This document shows positions 28,155 through 36,804 of a stretch of DNA of 46,687 nt, one piece after another (position 1 is the first letter of the stretch; every line of letters begins with the position of its first letter). Where the stretch lies: positions 18,794 through 65,480 of the forward strand of contig NZ_KV817763.1 of assembly GCF_001814775.1 (NCBI RefSeq), read 5' to 3'. The notes under the pieces were generated by a model, which saw nothing but the letters and a program-made list of their open reading frames with translations, had not been told where the DNA came from and did no database searches. A program made the translations under genes and the position numbers. This DNA comes from Streptococcus sp. HMSC067H01 (GTDB taxonomy: Bacteria; Bacillota; Bacilli; Lactobacillales; Streptococcaceae).

Positions 28155-28850
28155 CTAGAAATCAAGACCCAAAATAATCCACTCATCTACATAATCCCAA
28201 AAAGGTATCGGAGATTCTGGTAACTCATCCTTTGACCAAAATACACCTCCTTTATCTATTGGTTTAGACAAGTCTAATACGAGATACGTTCCCATACCAT
28301 TGCTAAAAAAATTGTAATAACAGGAAATGTCAGCTGTTAACTGCTCATCAAATTCCCAATCATAATCTGCTATTGGTTCAATCATATCTAGGTCGTCTAA
28401 TCCCATACTTTTACTCGTAAAATCATTAAAACCTGCATGAATGTGTGTATAGAAATCACGGATACTTCCGTCAAGTTCTAGTTTGGACTGATTAAAGTGA
28501 TCTGTAAACTCTTGGTCCGAAATCGGCATTTTGCCCTCATAAAAAACCAAGCTATTGCTTCGATACGTTCTAATTGAATAAAGCAATGAGTAATTGCTTC
28601 CAATTTTGATAAGTTCTATATCTTCTGAAAATTCTTCTAGATATGAGATTGTATTACTGAGTTCTTCAGCTAGATATTTTTTCCACTCTCCTAGGATGAT
28701 TTGTTTTCTTTTAGAAAAATCGGATGTTTGAAACGCATCGCGCCAATATTGTGGAATAATATGGCTGGACAGATTTTCAAAATTAGATAAAATCTCGACC
28801 ATCTCTCCAGATGGCACATATTTCTTTAAAAAATTTAATTTTTCATTCAT
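28155..28850 (-). CDS. SMI1/KNR4 (SUKH)-like protein, probable immunity protein
   Basis: 231 aa, acidic, no signal or membrane segment. The C-terminal half (FFSNGMGTYLVLDLSKP ... PFWDYVDEWIILGLDF) resembles the SUKH superfamily of toxin-neutralising proteins. It starts 48 bases after the DUF5960 gene of the SOS cassette, on the same strand, with AGAGG ahead of the ATG. The assignment is by pattern, not a firm family match. Confidence 0.5.
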   Translation of the reverse strand: MNEKLNFLKKYVPSGEMVEILSNFENLSSHIIPQYWRDAFQTSDFSKRKQIILGEWKKYLAEELSNTISYLEEFSEDIELIKIGSNYSLLYSIRTYRSNSLVFYEGKMPISDQEFTDHFNQSKLELDGSIRDFYTHIHAGFNDFTSKSMGLDDLDMIEPIADYDWEFDEQLTADISCYYNFFSNGMGTYLVLDLSKPIDKGGVFWSKDELPESPIPFWDYVDEWIILGLDF

Positions 28851-28898
28851 ACACTACCTCTATTAATTTTTGTAAAATTCCCTTGACCCTACTATCCT

Positions 28899-29183
28899 TC
28901 AACTCTTAAGTCCTAGATAGGTATAGTTTCGGGTCCCTGGACAATCTTTTTCCATCCTCACCCTAAAATAAAACCAATGTTCCCTAGCATCCTTGGCATT
29001 TTCCTTGTTCAAGACAAAGTAGTTCTTTTGGTTAATGGCCATGGTGCGTAGAATATCATCAATCAAAAAAGTCAGGGGTACATTCATGGCAGAGTATTTT
29101 TGGAAATCTTCCTCGAAACGAATATAGTCATCTGAGAAATAGTCCATCTGCAGCTTGTTTTCATATAACTCTTTTCTAGTCAT
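28899..29183 (-). CDS. DUF5960 family protein of the UmuC cassette
   Basis: 94 aa from ATG 29183, preceded by AGGAGGAAG; it overlaps the yolD-like stop by 8 bases. Sequence begins MTRKELYENKLQMDYFSDDY. Small soluble protein of unknown role, regularly the last gene of the streptococcal hdiR-umuC cassette. Family name from memory. Confidence 0.6.
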   Translation of the reverse strand: MTRKELYENKLQMDYFSDDYIRFEEDFQKYSAMNVPLTFLIDDILRTMAINQKNYFVLNKENAKDAREHWFYFRVRMEKDCPGTRNYTYLGLKS

Positions 29184-29538
29184 CAACTTCCTCCTGACAA
29201 AGTTGGATTGCGAGAATATCATCTACCCTTATTAATCTATAGCCCTCATCAGTTTTAACAGAGATTTCTTGAGGAGATAGTTCTCTTAGTTCACCCAATA
29301 TCATGCTTTTATGATTTTTCTCCTTGACCATAAAAGAGCCTTTTTGTCGTCCGACGTAGAGCTGGGAAAGTAGCAACAACTTCTCGACTGAATTCAAATC
29401 TGTCGATAAATCCACACGATTTTTTTCTGCACTGAGTGAACTCGTATGCTCCGATAGAAAAAAGCCCATCCACTTCTGCATGCCTGGATCTTGATAGTCC
29501 CTAGCGGATTGGAAGGGCAAATAAGAGCGATCAATCAT
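29176..29538 (-). CDS. YolD-like protein
   Basis: 120 aa. N-terminal GMQKWMGFFLSEHTSSL is the YolD-type motif; such proteins accompany UmuC/UvrX polymerases in Firmicutes and may modulate them. ATG overlaps the umuC stop by 4 bases (ATGA). Confidence 0.7.
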   Translation of the reverse strand: MIDRSYLPFQSARDYQDPGMQKWMGFFLSEHTSSLSAEKNRVDLSTDLNSVEKLLLLSQLYVGRQKGSFMVKEKNHKSMILGELRELSPQEISVKTDEGYRLIRVDDILAIQLCQEEVDD

Positions 29539-30950
29539 TTTAGTCCATCTAATCCTCCAGCAGAGTGCCCTCCGATCAGCTTGCTTCTAGCAATACTTCT
29601 CGATGCGTCCTCTAAAGCAGTCGCCTTCAAGAGAGAAGTAAAGCCGAATTGTTCTCGAATCGAATCAATGGCAGTCTGGAGCCTTTCTTCTTTTTCTAAC
29701 TTATCAACATCATCAAAAAGGGAAATCAATGCAAAGGATTCGTCCACAAATCCTGAATAACTAACGGCAACGCTCCTGACGGCCCCAGAAGTATATTTAC
29801 TATGAAATAATTTCAGTACATAACTGACTAAAAGACCGGTACTATTGGTCGGCTCAACCTTCATCTGGGTATGGATGGAGCGTTTTTGTTCCTGCTTAGA
29901 AAATCCAAGATGAATAGACACAACTGTCGTCTTCTTCCTGGCCCGTCGAAGCCTGATAGCCACCTGCTCAGCCATCTCTCGAAGGATAATTTCGATGTCT
30001 CGCTGCTTGACATAATCTCTCGGTAAAATTTGTGAATTGCCTAAGCCGTGAGATTTGGCTTTATAAGGCTTGTGAACATTACTCTCATCTATTCCATTGG
30101 CATGAAACCACAAGCGAAGTCCAGCTTGCCCAAGCTCCTTCTTCAGGAAATCCGGATTGCTATTGGCTAATTCCTTAATTGAATAAATACCTAAGCTATT
30201 TAAACGCTTCTCCATCCGATGCCCAATCCCCCAAAAGTCAGTCATCTTTAGAATAGACCAGACCTTATCCTCCACATCTTGGTAAGACCAATTGGCTCGC
30301 ATAGTCGGTGTGTGCTTGGCTTCATTATCCAAAGCCAACTTAGCAAGCAGAGGATTGGCATTAGACATACCGACTGTCGAGTAAATCCCGGTCTGTCGCC
30401 AGATATCTCTCTGGATACGAGCCGAAAGCATGTCCAGCTTATCTTTACGAGAAATCTGCTGATCTGGGATAAAATAATTGAGCGAACTGGTTAGGTCAAT
30501 AAAGCCTTCATCAATTGAATAAGGATAAATATCATCTGGACTGCCATAGTTCTGAAAAATACGCTGAATTTCCAGATTGACTGCGATATACTTATCCATC
30601 CTAGGAGGGACAATGACGGTCACTTGAGCCCAATCCTCGATAAATTTCACATAAGCTGAATCTGTAGGTAAGCCTTGTTTCTTAGCATTGTAGTAGGAAA
30701 ATTTGCGCGTCTTGATATCAAAAGGCAGGTCATGAGCACGACCTACATTTACTTTCCCAAAGACCTTTTTAAACATAGGCGAGGAGGCAAGAATAAGCCC
30801 AACAGAATTATCCGCCCGACTCATGACACAAAGGGAGGTTTTGAGAGGATGGAGCCCTCTTTCTACACACTCAACACTGGCATAAAAGGACTTCATATCG
30901 ACAAAGGCAATATCACTTTGGGGCTCTCTGGAATAATCAAAGTAGCCCAT
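29535..30950 (-). CDS. umuC: Y-family DNA polymerase (UmuC-like)
   Basis: 471 aa. Translesion polymerase. Active-site acids: Asp18 in FVDMKSFYASVE and Asp147-Glu148 in YSIDEGFID. A helix-hairpin-helix segment (FWGIGHRMEKRLNSLGI) and a little-finger domain follow. Starts 3 bases after the hdiR stop, so it is under the same damage-inducible promoter. Confidence 0.92.
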   Translation of the reverse strand: MGYFDYSREPQSDIAFVDMKSFYASVECVERGLHPLKTSLCVMSRADNSVGLILASSPMFKKVFGKVNVGRAHDLPFDIKTRKFSYYNAKKQGLPTDSAYVKFIEDWAQVTVIVPPRMDKYIAVNLEIQRIFQNYGSPDDIYPYSIDEGFIDLTSSLNYFIPDQQISRKDKLDMLSARIQRDIWRQTGIYSTVGMSNANPLLAKLALDNEAKHTPTMRANWSYQDVEDKVWSILKMTDFWGIGHRMEKRLNSLGIYSIKELANSNPDFLKKELGQAGLRLWFHANGIDESNVHKPYKAKSHGLGNSQILPRDYVKQRDIEIILREMAEQVAIRLRRARKKTTVVSIHLGFSKQEQKRSIHTQMKVEPTNSTGLLVSYVLKLFHSKYTSGAVRSVAVSYSGFVDESFALISLFDDVDKLEKEERLQTAIDSIREQFGFTSLLKATALEDASRSIARSKLIGGHSAGGLDGLK

Positions 30951-30953
30951 AGG

Positions 30954-31640
30954 CTATCCCTCCATCGGTACAAAATTACCCACGATAATGCCTACAATCC
31001 GCGGATCTTCTTCGTAAGAAATATGAATATCCTTGTATTTAGGATTGATGGAGACTAGACGTAAACCTTCTGCTTCTCGGTAGACCCGTTTGATATAGGT
31101 CTGGTTATTGCAAACCACTGCATAGACCGCTCCGTCATAATCAAATCCGGTCTCTCGAATCAGAGCTACTGAACCGTTTTGATATTTGGGTTCCATAGAA
31201 TCTCCAGAGACCCAGGAAGCAAAATCGTGAGCCAGTTCTTCATTGAAATAAACCGTATCGAAGTTTCGATCATCATAAACTGAAGCACCGATACCAGCCG
31301 ACATGCGTTCATAGACATGATACTCGTAGAGTTTTTCTGAAATAGCAGTCACCTTCTTGGCTTGTTCTTCTTGAGCCAAGTTGCGAGCATAGACTACCAC
31401 CTTTTCTTTCCCTTGATTAGAGAGGCTATTATAGAGACGTACGATTTCGATTTGGGTGAAATAGCCTTTTGGTACTTTTAAGATTTTCTCTAGCTGACTA
31501 ACCTTTTCTTTGGAAGGTTCCTTGACTCCACGCTCCCAAGCTGAATAAGCCTGAAAACTAATGCCAAGCTTCTCTGCAATCTCTTTCTGTGTTAGTTTTA
31601 GCTCTTTCCTACGAGCCTTGAGTTTTTGTGGTTGGTACAT
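30954..31640 (-). CDS. hdiR: HdiR-like repressor (XRE HTH + S24 LexA-type peptidase)
   Basis: 228 aa. N-terminal helix-turn-helix (RRKELKLTQKEIAEKLGISF, 10-29). C-terminal self-cleavage domain with cleavage site Ala115-Gly116 (MSAGIGAS), catalytic Ser148 (VSGDSMEPKY) and Lys184 (TYIKRVY). It should autocleave on RecA activation, as lactococcal HdiR does, derepressing umuC. Perfect AGGAGGT ribosome binding site. Streptococci lack classic LexA, and this cassette is their SOS-like mutagenesis unit (described in S. uberis). Confidence 0.87.
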   Translation of the reverse strand: MYQPQKLKARRKELKLTQKEIAEKLGISFQAYSAWERGVKEPSKEKVSQLEKILKVPKGYFTQIEIVRLYNSLSNQGKEKVVVYARNLAQEEQAKKVTAISEKLYEYHVYERMSAGIGASVYDDRNFDTVYFNEELAHDFASWVSGDSMEPKYQNGSVALIRETGFDYDGAVYAVVCNNQTYIKRVYREAEGLRLVSINPKYKDIHISYEEDPRIVGIIVGNFVPMEG

Positions 31641-31714
31641 ATTTTACCTCCTAGTGTGGTGTTTTCATCGTAAGTTGACTTGATTTTAAAAATTCAACCA
31701 TTTTGGTTTAGTTT

Positions 31715-31745
31715 TATTATATAAAAAAAGTAGACAAATGTCTAC
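31715..31745 (-). promoter_or_regulatory. hdiR-umuC promoter with palindromic operator
   Basis: Minus strand TAGACA (31738-31743), 17-nt spacer, TATAAT (31715-31720). A perfect 18-bp inverted repeat, agtagacaaatgtctact on the plus strand (31728-31745), covers the -35 box: a likely HdiR operator. A smaller palindrome AACCATTTTGGTT lies at about 31694-31706, downstream of the -10. Confidence 0.75.
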
Positions 31746-31786
31746 TAGGAATGTTAAGTTTTGGCAAACGGCTGGTAATGATGATG

Positions 31787-32299
31787 CTATAGCTTCCTTA
31801 TCTCAAATACTGCCGTATGAATCCACTCGTTATTCATTTGAAAGTCATTTTCTATGATTTTACTAAAGGTAAAACCATTTTTTAAAAGCACTCTCTGAGA
31901 AGCCAGATTGTACGTTGCCGTCCCCGCGATAATCTTATGTAAACCATAAGTAGTAAAGGCCTTTTCTAAAACGAGTTTAACCGCTTCGCTGGCATATCCT
32001 AAATTAGTAACATTTTCTCCAATCCTATATCCAAGTTCTGCTGTTTTTCTATCCTTCCCTAAAACACTTAAATTGATTCTTCCAACCATAACACCTTGTG
32101 CATCTCTAATAAGATGCATGTAGACATCATGATTCTCTTGTTCCCTTAACAATTCCCTTGTAATTTCTTTAAAACCTTCTAAGTCAAAATAGTGGGCTGG
32201 TCTAGGAGGTAGACTCCGCTCAAAATACTCCCGATTTTCTTTTTCAAAAGAATAAATATCTATACTATTTTCTTCAGACATCAACTCTAAACTTATCAT
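31787..32299 (-). CDS. GNAT-family N-acetyltransferase (RimJ/RimL type)
   Basis: 170 aa from ATG 32299, preceded by AGGAG; open further to 32332 without better site. Acetyl-CoA motif ELGYRIGENVTNLGYASEAV at about 90-110, then HKIIAGTATYNLASQRVLLK. RimJ/RimL-like enzymes acetylate protein N-termini or small substrates; substrate unknown. Own promoter. Confidence 0.85.
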   Translation of the reverse strand: MISLELMSEENSIDIYSFEKENREYFERSLPPRPAHYFDLEGFKEITRELLREQENHDVYMHLIRDAQGVMVGRINLSVLGKDRKTAELGYRIGENVTNLGYASEAVKLVLEKAFTTYGLHKIIAGTATYNLASQRVLLKNGFTFSKIIENDFQMNNEWIHTAVFEIRKL

Positions 32300-32406
32300 T
32301 GTAAACCATCTCCTATCATTCTCTAAACTCAAATTTACTCATGTTCACACAAAGTGACATTTACAGAACTTAAAGAGATATCTTAATTTTTTCATATCGT
32401 ATCTAC

Positions 32407-32415
32407 ATTATAACA
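32407..32415 (-). promoter_or_regulatory. promoter of the GNAT gene (extended -10)
   Basis: TGTTATAAT on the minus strand, about 105 bases before the ATG. Confidence 0.5.
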
Positions 32416-32687
32416 CAAGATACTATGAAGAAAAATAATATCCATCAAGGTCCTCATAAATTCCAACATCTTGCTAAACAGGCTGGAACGCCTATGGAAG
32501 CTGTTTTAAAAGCACTAACCCACAGCGATACATGCTTTCCTATCAGAGCAAATACGACTCTTATCCTGGCATTTAGTTACAGATCAAACTCTAACTTGAC
32601 ATCTAGAAATTCCAATCGTGAGTTTAGCACATTTGCAAAGTAAGATGAAGTTTTCAAGGGTGCGACCAGTTATCTTTGTAAAAACAT

Positions 32688-33251
32688 TTAATAAAAGTCA
32701 CTCGTCCAGAAGGGTACTTGCTTATATTCTTTTAAAGCCAGAGAAAGTTCTCTATTTCCAAATTCAATCTCAAAATAATCGTATAAGTCTTTGCCATAAT
32801 AAATAATATCTAAATCCACTACTGATAAAATCGGCATCTCCTGATTCTCATAACTAGGGAGAAAACGATGCCCACATAAGGGGATTAAGCGAGGTGCTGA
32901 TCCCAATATTTTCCTGATTTGTACATTTCTGTCCAAGAGTGTAGTCGGCTCGATCCCCCAAGATGCATCCCACACCAGTTCATCCAAACTGTTCAAAATT
33001 CCATCATAGGGAGCAGCTAGGTTCCGTTTCATATGTTCTATATTTTCAGCTGAGAAATCTCTCCAGTTATAAAAACCTTCTGAAATAGGCAATAATTGTT
33101 GATAGACTGCCAACCACTGCTCAGGAAATTCAATTCCATAGATTGTCTCAACTTTTTGTATTTCTTCATCACTTAGACCTGGTTCCAAAGAAATCCCATT
33201 CTCGAGCAATAGCGTCTTAATCCTATCGATTTTCAAAAGATCTCCAACCAT
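32688..33251 (-). CDS. SMI1/KNR4 (SUKH) family immunity-type protein
   Basis: 187 aa. LSDEEIQKVETIYGIEFPEQ near residue 26 followed by LPISEGFYNWRDFS is the SUKH N-terminal pattern (helix with F-P, then the glycine/aromatic strand). SUKH proteins neutralise nuclease and other toxins of polymorphic toxin systems. Last gene of the minus-strand immunity series. No partner toxin is adjacent. Confidence 0.72.
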   Translation of the reverse strand: MVGDLLKIDRIKTLLLENGISLEPGLSDEEIQKVETIYGIEFPEQWLAVYQQLLPISEGFYNWRDFSAENIEHMKRNLAAPYDGILNSLDELVWDASWGIEPTTLLDRNVQIRKILGSAPRLIPLCGHRFLPSYENQEMPILSVVDLDIIYYGKDLYDYFEIEFGNRELSLALKEYKQVPFWTSDFY

Positions 33252-33315
33252 TTCCTCTCCTCCTATTCACTCCCTATTTTATGGAGATTAGAGCACATGT
33301 CACATCTTAGCTAAA

Positions 33316-33576
33316 TTAAAATGACTTCAAAAAATCAACAACCCCATCATGTAATTGTATATTCTTATTTAAAACTTCCTTACTCTCTTTATCAGATAAC
33401 TCTAAATTCATATTACGATAGCCATCCAACAATTCCATCATCAAAACCAAAGTATCATAACTAACATTAAAAAGCAGTTCTTCTTTAGTTAAATCACTCT
33501 GATGGATATTCATATTTACAGCTTGCTCCTGGATGATTTGTAGTTCTTGTAAAAATAGTGCTTGCTTATCTGTCAT
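33316..33576 (-). CDS. small helical protein, probable immunity-type
   Basis: 86 aa, acidic, predicted helical (QALFLQELQIIQEQAV; LVLMMELLDGY). ATG overlaps the stop of the preceding 39-aa frame (ATGA-type overlap). Not recognised; only its place among immunity genes hints at the role. Confidence 0.55.
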   Translation of the reverse strand: MTDKQALFLQELQIIQEQAVNMNIHQSDLTKEELLFNVSYDTLVLMMELLDGYRNMNLELSDKESKEVLNKNIQLHDGVVDFLKSF

Positions 33577-33692
33577 GCTTTATCTAGTCTTTCTATTTTT
33601 ATTAGGGGTATGTTGAACTTCCTTATCGCATAGGCCTGGAGATTCAAGTTACCAAAATTCTCTCTTTGACAAATGAAGATTGTTCCTGTCAT
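33573..33692 (-). CDS. 39-aa frame, perhaps a broken gene end
   Basis: Begins MTGTIFICQRENFGNLNLQ and ends KIERLDKA. Its ATG overlaps the stop of the upstream 49-aa frame, and its stop overlaps the next start. Stop/start overlaps on both sides show it is translated in the chain or is the frameshifted second half of the gene at 33689-33838. Not recognised. Confidence 0.4.
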   Translation of the reverse strand: MTGTIFICQRENFGNLNLQAYAIRKFNIPLIKIERLDKA

Positions 33693-33838
33693 AAGATAAA
33701 TTTCCTGAATAATTCTGGAATTCCACCTTCCTGTGTCAATAAAGTCTTTACAGCAAAATCAACCCTACCTTCGGAAACTAAATCCTTTAATGATTGTGGA
33801 TAGGAAAAAAAAGAATGATTAAATGTAATATCTGGCAT
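33689..33838 (-). CDS. 49-aa frame, possibly the N-terminal half of a frameshifted gene
   Basis: ATG 33838 has GAGGGGGAA in front. Sequence MPDITFNHSFFSYPQSLKDL ... GGIPELFRKFIL. Together with the next frame it would make a protein of about 88 aa. Not recognised. Confidence 0.4.
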   Translation of the reverse strand: MPDITFNHSFFSYPQSLKDLVSEGRVDFAVKTLLTQEGGIPELFRKFIL

Positions 33839-33879
33839 AAATGTTCCCCCTCTAACTATTGAAAAATGGCAAATACTTG

Positions 33880-34200
33880 TTACCTTTCTGCCCATCTAGC
33901 TAATTTGATACAATAATCCTCGATTAAAGCTTCTGTGTCGTACATTTTTAGAATGTTTTCAAAATCGATTGCTGATATTTCAGACACATCAAACTCCCCT
34001 GTAGCATTTATTGCATCAAAATCACTTGGGTATGGAGCTTCTCCCAACTCCAAGGGTGTCCGAGTATCAAAGTAAGTTACGTGTCCATCAAGAAATATAT
34101 CTAATCGTTTTGTTTCATAGCGTTCCTCGTCTATTTCAGAATACATTATGATCGGATCACAGTCATTCGTATGATTCCAAATTGTTTTATAATACAACAT
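33880..34200 (-). CDS. DUF6881-type protein, probable immunity protein
   Basis: 106 aa. WNHTNDCDPIIMYSEIDEER followed by Y-E-T-K-R-L-D-I-F-L-D-G and ends DYCIKLARWAER; the pattern W-x-H ... P-I ... Y-S-E-(I/L)-D-x-E-R-(Y)-E is that of DUF6881, found among immunity genes. Cytosolic. Confidence 0.65.
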   Translation of the reverse strand: MLYYKTIWNHTNDCDPIIMYSEIDEERYETKRLDIFLDGHVTYFDTRTPLELGEAPYPSDFDAINATGEFDVSEISAIDFENILKMYDTEALIEDYCIKLARWAER

Positions 34201-34343
34201 CCAATCCCCCTAACTCCCAAACTATCTATCCAATCAAAATCAGCTTTCTTTAGATAATGGACTAAGTAAGTCTTTCGTTTCATTTCAACTGATTCAGTGA
34301 TTGAATTATCCAGTAAGAGAATGTCCTCTCCTATTTCTATGTA
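34146..34343 (-). pseudogene. 5'-truncated remnant of an immunity-type gene
   Basis: An open frame without a proper start reads YIEIGEDILLLDN ... KKADFDWIDSLGVRGIG and then runs out across the start of the DUF6881 gene. Coding-like composition; parent gene not recognised. Confidence 0.45.
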
Positions 34344-34381
34344 TCAAGTATACTCAAATAGTAACTGTCAACTTTACAAGG

Positions 34382-34873
34382 TCAGCAATAAAATTCAATT
34401 TCCCAGGCACTACTATCGTATATTTCCACTCTTACTTGCAAAGCTTCTGCACCTTTTTCTAAAGCTTCAAATTCAACAGGAGTTGCAGAGGAAACAACTA
34501 TTAAATTATTTATATCCTCTATTCCCTTTGAAAATTTTAAAAGTCCATCCCAACTCATCGGATAGCCATATTTTGAATTTAAGACTAGATCTTCAAATTC
34601 TGGCATAGGCAGATTATTTGGAGCTTTTCCTACAGCATCACATTCAAAGATATACCAATCTTCACTATTAGATGGTATTTGGGAAAGAATCTCAAAAAAA
34701 GTCAGCTTTTGATTATCCTTTAACAATTGTCCACTTATTTTCAACTCGTATTCTCCTAATTTTCTGTAATAATGTCCATCTACAATTCTTTCATCTGTCA
34801 CACGGTCCAAAACATAGGTTACTAAGATTTTTTCTAGTCGTTCCTTTAAAACTGAGGGGTTAATTGGTCCCAC
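34382..34873 (-). CDS. unrecognised protein in the immunity series
   Basis: 163 aa from GTG 34873 (overlapping the upstream stop by 14 bases); no strong ribosome binding site, so the start is uncertain. Soluble, acidic; contains LTFFEILSQIPSNSEDWYIF and ends SSAWEIEFYC. Function inferred only from neighbours. Confidence 0.6.
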   Translation of the reverse strand: MGPINPSVLKERLEKILVTYVLDRVTDERIVDGHYYRKLGEYELKISGQLLKDNQKLTFFEILSQIPSNSEDWYIFECDAVGKAPNNLPMPEFEDLVLNSKYGYPMSWDGLLKFSKGIEDINNLIVVSSATPVEFEALEKGAEALQVRVEIYDSSAWEIEFYC

Positions 34874-35276
34874 CTACTAAGCTAGTAAACCAATCATCAT
34901 AAAATTGTTTCTGTTCTGCGACACTGACACAGTTTAAGTTTGGTTTATCTTGGTCAAAAATCTCATAAACATTGTTTAAACTGGCTTGTTTTCCCATTTC
35001 CAAGAAATAGGCTTTTTCTCCTCCAAAATTCAGCTGCATCGGAGAAGGAAATACACACTTGTCAGCTCCATTGCATTGGAGAATTCCGCCTTCCTTTTCC
35101 AAATCCAGACGATAGTTCGTAAGCGCCTCAAAGAAAGAGTCAGCTTCATAGCGTTTAAAACCCGAATCTCTATCAACATCAAAAATACATAATTCTTCGC
35201 TATCTCTAATAAAAATCTGACACGTTTCTATTCTATTATCATTTTTATAATAAATTGGCAATAAAACTACTCTCAT
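34860..35276 (-). CDS. unrecognised immunity-type protein
   Basis: 138 aa. Pattern ILQCNGADKCVFPSPMQLNF, then GGEKAYFLEMGKQA and VYEIFDQD, ending KQFYDDWFTSLVGGTN. I have seen similar N-G ... Y-P-S-x-M ... G-x-x-A-Y patterns among small immunity proteins but cannot name a family. Confidence 0.6.
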   Translation of the reverse strand: MRVVLLPIYYKNDNRIETCQIFIRDSEELCIFDVDRDSGFKRYEADSFFEALTNYRLDLEKEGGILQCNGADKCVFPSPMQLNFGGEKAYFLEMGKQASLNNVYEIFDQDKPNLNCVSVAEQKQFYDDWFTSLVGGTN

Positions 35277-35337
35277 TTCCCACCTCTGCTGATTTTATGT
35301 AATAACTTGAATAAGATGATCAACTTTTGGGATAGAC

Positions 35338-35690
35338 TTAATAAACTGCAAGATCATTCCATCTTTCTAATAAGGTCTCACCATCGATTAATGGTGCTGA
35401 TAAAAGTTCCTTTGGGCTATAAAAAATGTGATAGGCTTCCTCAGAAACCGTAAAATATAACTTCCCTAAGTCTTTCCTTTAACTGATATAAAACTTTCTA
35501 TCTTGATAATATAGAACAAACTCTTCCCCATAGGATAATAATTTTTTAAAAAATTCATATGACATATCTTCATCTCGTTCCATTATTACTAAATTGGCCT
35601 CTCCATTGTCTTCATTCACCACAAGTGCCAGCTGGAGGAATTCCTTATCTTTTTGGTATTACTTTCAACCACACTATTAATTGAATACAT
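35338..35690 (-). pseudogene. immunity-type gene broken by two frameshifts
   Basis: ATG 35690 follows the stop of the upstream gene at once. Three frames join into about 115 residues: MYSINSVVESNTKKI, then DKEFLQLALVVNEDNGEANL ... YGEEFVLYYQDRKFYIS, then GKLYFTVSEEAYHIFYSPKE ... LERWNDLAVY, stop. The pieces are collinear and coding-like, so two indels or equivalent lesions are inferred. Confidence 0.75.
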
Positions 35691-36107
35691 TTATGACTTA
35701 TTCCTCCAGAAAAAATCATGTTCTGATCGTTTGATTCTTTCAACAGTAACATCCCTAGAAATGATATTGAACTTGACTAATCCTTCTAAAACTATCCTGG
35801 TTTGAAAAAAACTGTCATCGTAATATTCAAGAGATATCTCTTGACAGGTATACAAGTGATTTTGTGTAAAATCTTTTACTTTAAATTTTTTGCGATTTTG
35901 TGCATCCGTCTCATAATTCAGTGCTGCACAAGCAAGGAAACTGACTTTCCAACATTCCTCTAAATCTACTTTATTCTCATAATAACTTTCTATATATAGA
36001 TGAACTTCATCACCAAAATATAATATTTGTAAATCTAGAATCCGACCATCCCAATATTCCGTCTGATTTATCTTATCTTGTTTTTCCCTTATTTCAAATT
36101 CTATCAT
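35691..36107 (-). CDS. unrecognised immunity-type protein
   Basis: 138 aa. MIEFEIREKQDKINQTEYWD then GRILDLQILYFGDEVHLYIE and WKVSFLACAALNYETDA. Soluble beta-rich protein. AAGGAAAT precedes the ATG and an extended -10 promoter lies 42 bases upstream, making it the first gene of the series running to 32688. Confidence 0.65.
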   Translation of the reverse strand: MIEFEIREKQDKINQTEYWDGRILDLQILYFGDEVHLYIESYYENKVDLEECWKVSFLACAALNYETDAQNRKKFKVKDFTQNHLYTCQEISLEYYDDSFFQTRIVLEGLVKFNIISRDVTVERIKRSEHDFFWRNKS

Positions 36108-36148
36108 GTCTATTTCCTTCGCTTATTACAGTAACAACTATCATGCCG

Positions 36149-36157
36149 ATTATACCA
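36149..36157 (-). promoter_or_regulatory. promoter of the 36107-32688 immunity series
   Basis: TGGTATAAT on the minus strand (extended -10); no clear -35. Confidence 0.55.
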
Positions 36158-36194
36158 TCGCTACCATGGATATGCAGCAGTTTTTTGCCCTACT

Positions 36195-36345
36195 CTAGTC
36201 TTTGACCGTTTGCATTCTGATTGATTTCAGTTTGATCTGAATTCTATCGTCAAAAATACTTATAAGTCTTAAAATTTTTGTCACTTTAAAAGCACCATAG
36301 ATATTCTTAATTGTCAAAGTATCCGAATTCTCAAACTTTAATAGT
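36195..36345 (-). other. short degraded open stretch without start
   Basis: About 49 codons open on the minus strand (FENSDTLTIKNIYGAFKVTK ... IRMQTVKD, stop). Coding-like but not recognised; may be a transposase or toxin end. The rest of 36158-36380 shows nothing. Confidence 0.25.
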
Positions 36346-36380
36346 CACTTAAAATCAATCTTCCTAGCATGATGAAGCAA

Positions 36381-36688
36381 TCAAGAAAATCTACAAACTA
36401 GAAATCTCAACACTTTTTCCATAGAACTTGCATGTTCAAAGCCCAAAATATTATTATAAGACGATAATTTGCTAAACTCTATGCCAATACTCTGTAGTTA
36501 GAGTAGACAATTCTTTAAATAATATACTGAAACTCTCCCCTGATACAACTCGTTCATAAGGATTGGATAAGGACTACCCCAATTTGCATTTTCAAGACGT
36601 ATAAAGACAGTCGAAAAAAAGGAATTCAAAATCCAATTGTCTAATAGAACAAGCCAACCTTTAGGCAAGTGACATCGTAATCCCCCAT
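36381..36688 (-). pseudogene. immunity-type gene with several frameshifts
   Basis: From ATG 36688 (MGDYDV) the frames CHLPKGWLVLLDNWILNSFF ... ENANWGSPYPILMNELYQG, then SFSILFKELSTLTTEYWHR, then EFSKLSSYNNILGFEHASSM ... RFLVCRFS are collinear and give about 100 residues with three frame changes. Parent family not named. Confidence 0.65.
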
Positions 36689-36772
36689 TAATTTATTTCA
36701 ACAGAGAATCTCTCATTCTAAGCTATTATAGCATTCTTTCAAGTAAAGTTGTATGGGCTTTTCTAAAATTCA

Positions 36773-36804
36773 TTAAAAAACACCTCATGGTGTGAACCAT
36801 GAAG
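36773..36804 (-). terminator. terminator behind the 36958 gene
   Basis: On the minus strand a 9-bp stem (one G-T pair) CTTCATGGT / ACCATGAGG with tetraloop TCAC, then TGTTTTTT. 36689-36957 otherwise holds no gene. Confidence 0.75.

Noticed and set aside
32425..32643. Plus-strand frame of 72 codons (MKKNNIHQGPHKFQHLAKQA...)
   Set aside because: The first half looks coding-like, but there is no ribosome binding site, the second half is low-quality and nothing is recognised; at most a fragment. The stretch 32416-32687 otherwise shows nothing.
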